Shown here: positions 18,837 through 26,439 of the stretch, piece by piece
Numbering within the stretch: the first letter of the stretch is position 1
How the letters are laid out: the number at the start of each line of letters is the position of its first letter
NCBI GenBank assembly: GCA_903879715.1
Contig: CAIRMR010000050.1
Coordinates: 1 to 38,742 of the forward strand
DNA: 38,742 nt
Reading direction: 5' to 3'
Source of the DNA: an uncultured Bacteroidales bacterium
GTDB lineage: Bacteria; Bacteroidota; Bacteroidia; Bacteroidales; UBA4417
Notes under the pieces: generated by a model
Database searches by the model: none
Seen by the model: the letters and a program-made list of their open reading frames with translations, nothing else
What the model was told of the DNA's origin: nothing
Position numbers and translations under genes: made by a program

Positions 18837-19127
18837 TCAACAGCTATGTTTTGGCGGTTGCCAGATACAACAGTAGTAGTGGTCGGAAAATGACTGGACT
18901 GTAGGGATTAATCTGAAATTTGAGGAGGTAGAAACTCCTGAAACGGAATTAAGATTTTTAAAGAAAAAATGATCGGATATGGAAAGATGATGGTGCGATA
19001 CGCCTGAACAATCAGATTGCACTGGAATTAAATCTTTATTAAAGCAGGACGAGAAACTATCATCAAAACTCAGGAGCAATGAGATTGTAACAGCTAAAAT
19101 TGTCGAAATATATTTTAACTTCTTCAT
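18837..19127 (-). CDS. Small secreted Cys/His-rich protein
   Basis: A 96-residue product with a signal peptide (MKKLKYISTILAVTISLLLS, cleavage near residue 26). The mature part is only ~70 residues yet has five Cys (28, 40, 86, 87, 96) and several His, including an HHH run at 45-47, and ends YYCCIWQPPKHSC. The Cys/His content and position ahead of a CDF exporter suggest a periplasmic metal-binding or metal-sensing role, but I do not recognise the family for certain. It is the first gene of the probable metal operon. A CTAAG-TCGAG-CTTAG palindrome (18806-18820) lies just after the stop. Confidence 0.65.
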   Translation of the reverse strand: MKKLKYISTILAVTISLLLSFDDSFSSCFNKDLIPVQSDCSGVSHHHLSISDHFFFKNLNSVSGVSTSSNFRLIPTVQSFSDHYYCCIWQPPKHSC

Positions 19128-19134
19128 ACCCCGG

Positions 19135-19166
19135 CAAAATTATTAAAAAGAATCATTAGTTTGCAA
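19135..19166 (-). promoter_or_regulatory. Candidate promoter of the metal-handling operon
   Basis: On the minus strand TTG (19166-19164), 21 nt, then TAATTTTG (19142-19135) matches the Bacteroidota -33/-7 pattern. It lies only 7 bp before the ATG at 19127, which would make the transcript almost leaderless, so the call is uncertain. Confidence 0.35.
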
Positions 19167-19696
19167 TAAAATCGGGGATTAAGACCCGGTCAATTTGGAT
19201 GTCAAATCTGGATAGATTTATTATTAAAAATGAATTTTGTGTTTTGTTCTTTAAAAAGGAATAAAGTGATTGGGTAGCTTACTTTTAGATTTTTATTTGA
19301 AATGAGTCATGAATTTGGCTTTTCGGTAGCAGTAAATATCATAAGAATTGAAAACTGTAAAGGTTTTTTATAGCTGGATGCAGCTGATTTTTAGTTTTAA
19401 AGGATATATTTATCAAAATTAGACGTATGAAGGCAACATATGCAGGATTTACAATATTACTTAAGTTGGCAGCGTTTATTAATGTATATGGCAGAAATGT
19501 TGAAAGCTTAATTTTTTTACTCATTCAATTACAAGCTGTTATAAAAAAGAAGAAAGTTAATTAATTATTATCCTGTTGTGCTAAAAGTTGTAAAATGGTA
19601 TTCATTTACCTGAATAGGAGCGCTTAGCTATAAAAAATATGAAATTTAGAATGTTTCCAAATAACAATACCAGTCAATACAACGACTCATTTGAAG
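19167..19696. other. AT-rich divergent intergenic region
   Basis: About 530 bp between the divergent metal operon and the cytochrome operon. It holds no recognisable gene or RNA. A 45-codon reading frame at 19427-19564 (+) has a hydrophobic middle and Lys-rich end (KKKKVN), but there is no promoter or other support for it. The size of the gap fits regulatory DNA for two divergent operons. Confidence 0.6.
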
Positions 19697-19744
19697 TAAC
19701 TTTGAAAGACCTCGTTTAAGCAGTTTCAGTTTAAATACTGAAAC
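19697..19744 (+). promoter_or_regulatory. Candidate promoter and leader hairpin of the cytochrome operon
   Basis: TAACTTTG (19697-19704) matches the TAnnTTTG -7 element 58 bp before the first gene of the electron-transfer operon. No good -33 TTG is seen. The predicted leader then contains an 8-bp hairpin (GTTTCAGT 19723-19730 with ACTGAAAC 19737-19744), ending 17 nt before the ATG. Confidence 0.4.
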
Positions 19745-19761
19745 AAATACAATAAAATGAT

Positions 19762-20631
19762 ATGAATAAAACCGCCCATCATATTTACCTTACTGTTTTG
19801 ACATTGATAGTAATGCTTGCATTGGCAGCGATTATCAATTACGGCTATTCATATTATAAAATCAGTTTGGAAGAGCGGTTCTTTAGTCCCGATCATGCTT
19901 TGCTAAAACCAAGTGGCATCTTGGGACATGGAATGGGCATACTTGGATCTATATTTATGATTCTGGGTGTTTCAATGTATATGGCCAGGAAAAGATACAG
20001 GATATTTTCCCGGATTGGTATTCTGAAACACTGGCTTGAATTTCATATTTTTCTATGTACGCTTGGACCAATCCTGGTACTTTTTCATACTTCCTTTAAA
20101 TTCGGAGGTATGGTGGCAATCAGTTTCTGGAGCATGGTAGCGGTTTTTGTGAGTGGAGTAGTGGGACGGTTTATATATATTCAGATACCACGTAGCATCG
20201 AAGGACGCGAACTAAGTTTAAATGAAATCAGGGGCTTGAAAGGTAATATTGGTGATACATTAATAAATGATATTCAGTTGGATGTGGAAAGTCACAGGGT
20301 AATTGTTGATTCAATAAAAGTAAAGTCCGAATACGATCAAAGTAATTTCATGGTACGCACATTCAAAAAATATTTTGATGACCGTAGATCACTTCGGAAA
20401 GTGAGGTCTGTCATGAAAAAGAATAATCTCCCCAAATCGCAGCGAAACCAGGTAGTAAGCCTGGTAAAAAATGAAATCTCACTCAACCGGAGGATTGAAC
20501 GTCTTACGCTTATGCAGAATATGTTCAAATACTGGCATGTGGCACACTTACCGTTTGCGCTGGTAATGCTTGTAATTATGGTAATACATGTTGGGGTTAC
20601 CATTGTTTTTGGTTACAGATGGATCTTTTAA
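19762..20631 (+). CDS. Membrane cytochrome b-like protein, histidine-rich helices
   Basis: A 289-residue integral membrane protein with helices at about 8-28, 52-74, 92-112, 116-140 and 262-285 and a ~115-residue charged cytoplasmic-type loop (143-255). His residues in or at the ends of helices (H56, H90, H95, H109, H259, H262, H276) make it a candidate b-heme protein, resembling ferric-reductase or cytochrome b cores. No named family was identified with certainty. It is the first gene of a five-gene operon. Its stop at 20631 lies 2 bp before the next ATG, implying translational coupling with the Fe-S flavoprotein. A role moving electrons between that flavoprotein, the quinone pool and periplasmic cytochromes is inferred. 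Confidence 0.75.
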   Translation: MNKTAHHIYLTVLTLIVMLALAAIINYGYSYYKISLEERFFSPDHALLKPSGILGHGMGILGSIFMILGVSMYMARKRYRIFSRIGILKHWLEFHIFLCTLGPILVLFHTSFKFGGMVAISFWSMVAVFVSGVVGRFIYIQIPRSIEGRELSLNEIRGLKGNIGDTLINDIQLDVESHRVIVDSIKVKSEYDQSNFMVRTFKKYFDDRRSLRKVRSVMKKNNLPKSQRNQVVSLVKNEISLNRRIERLTLMQNMFKYWHVAHLPFALVMLVIMVIHVGVTIVFGYRWIF

Positions 20632-20633
20632 TT

Positions 20634-21974
20634 ATGAACGAACTACTCCTCGAAAAAGTCGTTATTTACTCTGCGGTAATTCTTTTTTGCCTCATTATTG
20701 TATTTATCTACCTGCGCAAGCAAAAACGTGAGTCAAAAGCTGTAGAAGAAAAAATTGTAATCGCAAAACGGGATGGTATGTACGAGCCTGTTTCTCTCCA
20801 TCCGGTGATAGATGAAGGCAGTTGCATCCGCACAGGAGCATGTATTGCCGCCTGTCCGGAGAAAGATATAATAGGAATAAAAGATGGAAAAGCCGTTACA
20901 ATAAATGCATCCAAATGCATCGGGCATGGTGCCTGTTTTCATGCTTGCCCTACTATGGCAATTACACTTGTAATAGGAACCGAAAAGCGCGGTGTTGAAT
21001 TGCCACACGTAAACCAGAATTTTGAAACCAACGTCGACGGGATATTTATTGCCGGTGAATTAGGCGGTATGGGTTTAATTAAAAATGCTGTTGAACAAGG
21101 CAAGCAAGCAGTTGAAAATATTGTAAAATCATTACGGAAAGCACATCAGGCTTCGTATGATCTGGTTATAGTTGGTGCAGGCCCTGCCGGAATTGCAGCC
21201 GCCCTCACTGCCAAAAAACATAACCTTAACTTTCTTATTCTTGAGCAGGATTCACTGGGTGGAACAGTTTTTACTTTTCCACGGCAAAAAATTGTAATGA
21301 CTTCAGCCATGGATCTGCCCTTATATGGCAAAGTGAAATTATTTGAAACCAGCAAATCCGCACTCCTTGATCTGTGGAATGCTGCTCTCTCAAAAAATGA
21401 CATTACAATAAAGGAACACACCAAAGTAGAATGCATTACACCGGAAAATGGATATTTTAACATTGAAACACTTAAAGGTGAGCATATTACATCAAAAACC
21501 GTTTTGCTGGCGATAGGTCGGCGTGGTACTCCGCGAAAACTTGGCGTTGATGGTGAAATTCAGGAAAAAGTGGCTTATCGCCTTTTGGAGCCCGAAGACA
21601 TTAAGGGTAAGAATATACTGGTTGTTGGCGGTGGTGATTCAGCCATTGAATCTGCTTTATTGCTGGCTGATCAGAATAATGTTACTCTTTCATACAGAAG
21701 CGATGCGTTTAGCAGGATAAAACCCAAAAACGGGGAAAAAATTAAAGATGCGATGATTTCGGGCAGGGTGAAAGTGCTTTTCAGTACAAATCCACTCCAT
21801 ATAAATAAAGATTCGGTCGTGCTCACTACCAGCAAAGAAGGTGAAGAACTTTATATTGAAAATGACCTGGTTTACATCTTTGCCGGGGGAGAACTTCCAA
21901 CTCAGTTTTTGCAGAAAGCAGGTGTTGAAATCACCAAAAAGTTTGGAGAAGCCATACTGAAGCATCAAAATTAA
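20634..21974 (+). CDS. Membrane-anchored Fe-S/FAD NAD(P)-binding oxidoreductase
   Basis: A 446-residue protein (ATG at 20634; an in-frame ATG at 20619 overlaps the previous gene). There is one N-terminal membrane helix (~8-28), then a ferredoxin-like region with two motifs, CIRTGACIAACP (64-75) and CIGHGACFHACP (95-106), followed by a flavin oxidoreductase of the thioredoxin-reductase type: GAGPAG (181-186) for FAD and VVGGGDSA (330-337) for NAD(P). The usual second Cys of each ferredoxin motif is replaced by Thr or His. The segment TNVDGIFIAGELGG (132-145), normally near the C-terminus of this fold, precedes the FAD domain, as if circularly permuted. There is no redox CxxC of thioredoxin reductase. 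It likely oxidises NAD(P)H or works in reverse at the inner membrane. Confidence 0.88.
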   Translation: MNELLLEKVVIYSAVILFCLIIVFIYLRKQKRESKAVEEKIVIAKRDGMYEPVSLHPVIDEGSCIRTGACIAACPEKDIIGIKDGKAVTINASKCIGHGACFHACPTMAITLVIGTEKRGVELPHVNQNFETNVDGIFIAGELGGMGLIKNAVEQGKQAVENIVKSLRKAHQASYDLVIVGAGPAGIAAALTAKKHNLNFLILEQDSLGGTVFTFPRQKIVMTSAMDLPLYGKVKLFETSKSALLDLWNAALSKNDITIKEHTKVECITPENGYFNIETLKGEHITSKTVLLAIGRRGTPRKLGVDGEIQEKVAYRLLEPEDIKGKNILVVGGGDSAIESALLLADQNNVTLSYRSDAFSRIKPKNGEKIKDAMISGRVKVLFSTNPLHINKDSVVLTTSKEGEELYIENDLVYIFAGGELPTQFLQKAGVEITKKFGEAILKHQN

Positions 21975-21992
21975 TATTCAAGGTAAATCATA

Positions 21993-23594
21993 ATGAAAAT
22001 CCGGTTTGGACATATTATAGGTGCTTTTCTGATAACTGTATCTTTCAGTATTTCTGCCTTTGCACAGATATCACCCGGAGCTTTATCCAAATTTCATACC
22101 CAGTTGGAAGGCTTGTCCAATTGCACGAAATGCCACACATTGGGCGATAAAGTTTCAAACGATAAATGTCTGGCCTGTCATACAGAACTGAAAGTGCGCA
22201 TCGATCAAAAAAAAGGATACCATTCATCTGCCGAAGTAAAAAGCAAACAGTGCGCTTCGTGCCATAACGACCATCACGGGTTAACGTTTCAGATTGTAAG
22301 ATTCGATAAAGATAAATTTAACCACAACCTCTCCGGATACAAACTAACGGGCGCGCACAGCAAGAAAAAATGTGAGGACTGCCATAAGGCTCAGTTTATC
22401 AATGATACGAAAATCAAAGCTAAAAAATTCACCTACCTGGGACTGAAAACTGAATGTTTAACATGCCATGCCGATTATCATCAAAAGACACTTCCGGTTA
22501 CGTGTGCCGATTGCCATAACGACGAAAAGTTTAAACCGGCATCAAAGTTCGATCATCAGAAAACCAAATTTAAACTGGCAGGTAAACATGAGCACATAAC
22601 CTGTGAAGAATGCCATAAAACCTCTGTGGTTAATGGAGTTAAGTTTCAGCAATTCAAGGGCGTAAAGTCTACCAATTGCACTAACTGCCATAAGGATCCC
22701 CATGCAAATAAATTTGGTCAGAACTGTGCTCAATGCCATAATAATGAATCATTTATCGTTGTTGGAGGTGTAAAAAACTTCGACCACAGCAAAGCTGATT
22801 TTAAACTGGAAGGCAAGCATGTGAACGTAGCCTGCAAGTTGTGTCATAAACAAAAACTAACCACTCCTTTAAAATTTACAAAGTGTACGGATTGCCATAC
22901 CGATTATCACAACAAACAGTTTGCTAAAAACGGAGTTTCTCCTGATTGTGCAACTTGCCACACGGTGAAGTCGTTCACAGAGTTTTCGTATACCATTGAT
23001 CAGCACAACGCCAGCGTATTTCCATTAAAAGGTGCGCATGTTGCAACGCCATGTTTTGCCTGTCACAAAAAGCAGGAAAAATGGAAATTCAAGGAAATCG
23101 GTAAAGCCTGTAAAGATTGCCACGATAACATTCATAATACGTTTATTAACGAGAAGTACTATCCTGAAGTAAACTGCGAGGCCTGTCACAATCTGGACAG
23201 CTGGAACTCAGTTGAATTTGATCATAAAAAAACGAAGTTTGAACTGGAAGGGGCACACACAAAACAAACCTGCCGCGACTGCCACTTTAACAAAGAAAAG
23301 ACCGGGCATGCTACGCAGAAATTTGCCGGATTAGCTGCCAGTTGCACAAACTGTCATAAAGATGTGCATGTTAAGCAATTCGAAACCAATGGAATAACGG
23401 ATTGTAAAAAGTGTCATACTTCTGATTCGTTCAAGCCTGCCTCAAAATTCGATCACAGCAAAACCAAATTTGTGCTGGATGGGAAACACCTGAATGTAGC
23501 ATGTAGTAAATGCCACAAAGAAGTTACTCAACAAGGAGAAACGTTTGTACTTTACAAAACAAATAAATTAAAATGCGAAGACTGTCATCTGTAA
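21993..23594 (+). CDS. Multiheme c-type cytochrome, 20 CxxCH motifs
   Basis: A 533-residue exported cytochrome. The signal peptide is about residues 1-24 (ending SAFAQ). I count 20 CxxCH heme attachment motifs over ~510 residues, one per ~26 residues, from CTKCH near 44 to CEDCH at the very C-terminus. Additional His in recurring F-DH-x-K-x-x-F-x-L-x-G-x-H segments (e.g. KFDHQKTKFKLAGKH, KFDHSKTKFVLDGKH) can serve as distal ligands, giving bis-His low-potential hemes. Internal repeats indicate growth by duplication. The stop lies 22 bp inside the next gene, so the two cytochromes should be made together. A periplasmic electron wire is the likely role; substrate is unknown. Confidence 0.95.
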   Translation: MKIRFGHIIGAFLITVSFSISAFAQISPGALSKFHTQLEGLSNCTKCHTLGDKVSNDKCLACHTELKVRIDQKKGYHSSAEVKSKQCASCHNDHHGLTFQIVRFDKDKFNHNLSGYKLTGAHSKKKCEDCHKAQFINDTKIKAKKFTYLGLKTECLTCHADYHQKTLPVTCADCHNDEKFKPASKFDHQKTKFKLAGKHEHITCEECHKTSVVNGVKFQQFKGVKSTNCTNCHKDPHANKFGQNCAQCHNNESFIVVGGVKNFDHSKADFKLEGKHVNVACKLCHKQKLTTPLKFTKCTDCHTDYHNKQFAKNGVSPDCATCHTVKSFTEFSYTIDQHNASVFPLKGAHVATPCFACHKKQEKWKFKEIGKACKDCHDNIHNTFINEKYYPEVNCEACHNLDSWNSVEFDHKKTKFELEGAHTKQTCRDCHFNKEKTGHATQKFAGLAASCTNCHKDVHVKQFETNGITDCKKCHTSDSFKPASKFDHSKTKFVLDGKHLNVACSKCHKEVTQQGETFVLYKTNKLKCEDCHL

Positions 23595-26395
23595 TACTGC
23601 TATTGGTGCTTTCGGTAAGCCTGGCAGCCCAAAAATCGCCTCATGGTGATAGTTTCAGAGCCAATTGCGACGATTGCCATAAAACCGATGGCTGGAAAGT
23701 GGATTTAAAAACCGTTTCCTTCGATCATGATGGAACAAAGTTTCCATTGGTTGGCCAGCACCAGGCTGTTAACTGCAAGGAATGCCACACTTCGCTCGAT
23801 TTTGCCAAAGCACAAACCGGCTGCAACGACTGTCATACCGATATTCACGAGCAAACCGTCGGGAATGAATGTGCAAGGTGCCACACTCCGAATTCGTGGG
23901 TTGTAACCAATATTACCCGTTTACATCAGCAGAGCCGTTTCCCGCTTATAGGACGTCATACAACGGCTGATTGCAGCGAATGTCATAAAAATCTTTTGTT
24001 AACCTCAACTCCGGCAACTCCTGCAGCATCACTTCTCCGGTTTGATCCGATGGGAGTTGAATGTTACGATTGTCATAAAGATAATTATTTAGCTACCACC
24101 AAGCCAAACCATTCGGTCAGCAATTATTCAACAAATTGCACGGAATGCCACACTATAAATTCTTTTTCCTGGGAAGGTGCCGGTATAAATCATAACTTTT
24201 TCCCACTTTCGGGAGGCCATACCATCAGCGAGTGTAAAACCTGTCATACTTCAGGCAGCTTCTCGAAGATTCCTTCGGAGTGTGTAACTTGTCACCAGCC
24301 CGATTATGCAGCCACGACAAATCCCAATCACGCCTCACTGAATTTTCCTGCAACCTGCGAAAGTTGCCATTCGTTAAATCCTGGCTGGAAACCCGCAGAA
24401 TACAGAGATCATGATGCCGGTTCGTTTCCCATCTATTCAGGTGAGCATAAAGGGGAATGGAACAGTTGTGCTGATTGTCACACCAATCCGGGGAATTATG
24501 CGCAGTTCTCCTGCACGGATTGCCACGAACACAATAAAGGTGATATGGACGATGAGCACGGCGGTGTAAGCGGATACGCCTATAACAGTAATTCGTGTTT
24601 CGGATGTCATCCAACCGGGTCAAAAGGAAAAAGTTTTGATCATGCAGCAAACGGTTTTCCGTTAACCAACGGGCATTCTGCTGTGGATTGCGCCAGCTGC
24701 CACACCAATGGATACGCAGGAACATCAAATGTATGCGCCAGTTGTCATACTAATAATTATACCCAGACCACCAGTCCCAACCACACGGCTGCAGGTATTT
24801 CAAATGATTGTGCAAGCTGTCATACTACCACTTCCGGCTGGAAACCGGCTACTTACCCAACCCATTCCAATCTTACGGGAGTTCATGTTCCTATAGCAAA
24901 CGAATGCGCAACCTGCCACAAAGGGAGTTATACAAATATTCCTAAAACATGTTTTGATTGCCATACAGCAGATTATACACTATCAAGTAATCCTTCGCAC
25001 AGTGCGGCTCAATTTCCCAATACCTGCGCCGATTGTCATTCGCAAACAGCATGGGCGCCTTCGACATTTAATCACGACGGGCAGTATTTCCCGATTTATA
25101 CAGGAAAACATGCCGGCACCTGGACGAATTGCAACGAATGTCATACAACTCCGGGCAACTACAAGCAAAACAGCTGCATCAATTGTCACGATCATAATCA
25201 AACAGATATGAACACGCAGCACCAGGGTGTTGGCGGTTATCAATATAACAGTGCGGCATGTTTATCATGCCATCCTACAGGTATAGCTTTAGGTTTTGAT
25301 CATAATGCTGCCGGATTTCCGCTAACCGGCGGACATGCAGCAGCACAGTGTGTAAATTGTCACACCAGCGGCTATGCCGGTACCTCAAATGCTTGTGCCA
25401 GTTGTCACACTGCTGATTACAATGCATCCGTTAATCCAAATCATACAACCCTCGGAATTTCAACAGAGTGTAAAACATGTCATACTCTTAATCCGGGATG
25501 GGAACCTGCAATTTTTGCAACACACAGCAATTATTATGCTATTGTCGGAGCACACGTGGCCATTTCAAATGATTGTGCTGCTTGTCATAACGGGAATTAT
25601 ACCACTACACCCAATACCTGTGCAGGTTGTCATACAACAGATTACAACCAGACAACAAATCCCAGCCATATTGTATCAAAGTTCCCGACTACCTGCGAAA
25701 CCTGTCACTCACAATCTGCATGGATACCGGCAACTTTCAATCATAGCTCGGTTTACCCGCTTACAGGTGCACATGCAACGGTAGCATCGGATTGTAAGTT
25801 GTGTCATGCAAATGGATATTCAAATACACCAAACACATGTGCAGGTTGTCATCAGACTGATTATAATCAAACAACCAATCCTAATCACACAGCAGCGGCA
25901 ATTTCTAATGATTGTGCATCATGTCATACAACAACTCCTGACTGGAAACCTGCTACATACCCGGCACATTCCAATCTTACAGGCGCTCATCTTCCGATTG
26001 CCAATAACTGTGCTACCTGCCACAACGGGAATTATATTTCCACGCCGAATACCTGTGCAGGTTGTCATACAACAGATTACAACCAGACAACCAATCCAAA
26101 TCATGCCTCAGCTCTGTTCCCTAAAACCTGTGCCGATTGTCATTCACAATCAACCTGGACGCCTGCAAACTGGGATCATGACAATCAATATTTTCCCATT
26201 TATTCAGGGAAACATCAAGGAGAGTGGAACACTTGTTCTGATTGTCACAAAACAGCAACAAATTATGCATCATTTAGTTGTATTGATTGCCATGAACATA
26301 ATAAGGCAGATATGGATAGCGAACATAAGGGTGAGAATGGCTATAGCTGGAACAGCGCTGCCTGTTACAATTGTCACCCCAAAGGTAGAAGCTAA
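23573..26395 (+). CDS. Giant multiheme c-type cytochrome, 37 CxxCH motifs
   Basis: A 940-residue exported cytochrome with a signal peptide (MRRLSSVILLLVLSVSLAAQ). I count 37 CxxCH motifs, one per ~25 residues. From residue 262 it is built of repeated blocks starting at CESCH/CADCH/CETCH followed by S-x-x-x-x-W: 262-484 (9 hemes), 485-707 (9), 708-852 (6) and 853-940 (4). The first two are both exactly 223 residues. Each nine-heme block has FPIY-x-G-x-H-x-G-x-W, CHPTG, GFPLT-x-GH and NPNH/NPSH segments with likely distal His ligands. The start overlaps the 20-heme gene by 22 bp. Extracellular or outer-membrane-spanning electron transfer is inferred from heme number and the downstream barrel gene. 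No substrate-binding domain is seen. Confidence 0.95.
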   Translation: MRRLSSVILLLVLSVSLAAQKSPHGDSFRANCDDCHKTDGWKVDLKTVSFDHDGTKFPLVGQHQAVNCKECHTSLDFAKAQTGCNDCHTDIHEQTVGNECARCHTPNSWVVTNITRLHQQSRFPLIGRHTTADCSECHKNLLLTSTPATPAASLLRFDPMGVECYDCHKDNYLATTKPNHSVSNYSTNCTECHTINSFSWEGAGINHNFFPLSGGHTISECKTCHTSGSFSKIPSECVTCHQPDYAATTNPNHASLNFPATCESCHSLNPGWKPAEYRDHDAGSFPIYSGEHKGEWNSCADCHTNPGNYAQFSCTDCHEHNKGDMDDEHGGVSGYAYNSNSCFGCHPTGSKGKSFDHAANGFPLTNGHSAVDCASCHTNGYAGTSNVCASCHTNNYTQTTSPNHTAAGISNDCASCHTTTSGWKPATYPTHSNLTGVHVPIANECATCHKGSYTNIPKTCFDCHTADYTLSSNPSHSAAQFPNTCADCHSQTAWAPSTFNHDGQYFPIYTGKHAGTWTNCNECHTTPGNYKQNSCINCHDHNQTDMNTQHQGVGGYQYNSAACLSCHPTGIALGFDHNAAGFPLTGGHAAAQCVNCHTSGYAGTSNACASCHTADYNASVNPNHTTLGISTECKTCHTLNPGWEPAIFATHSNYYAIVGAHVAISNDCAACHNGNYTTTPNTCAGCHTTDYNQTTNPSHIVSKFPTTCETCHSQSAWIPATFNHSSVYPLTGAHATVASDCKLCHANGYSNTPNTCAGCHQTDYNQTTNPNHTAAAISNDCASCHTTTPDWKPATYPAHSNLTGAHLPIANNCATCHNGNYISTPNTCAGCHTTDYNQTTNPNHASALFPKTCADCHSQSTWTPANWDHDNQYFPIYSGKHQGEWNTCSDCHKTATNYASFSCIDCHEHNKADMDSEHKGENGYSWNSAACYNCHPKGRS

Positions 26396-26439
26396 GAATG
26401 GCAGGAAACGTAATTTTTAGAAGCACCAAGAGCATCACT

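Noticed and set aside
24225-26420. Long alternative-frame ORFs within the 37-heme gene (up to 204 codons)
   Set aside because: They arise from the biased, repetitive codon content of the cytochrome gene and show no family resemblance.
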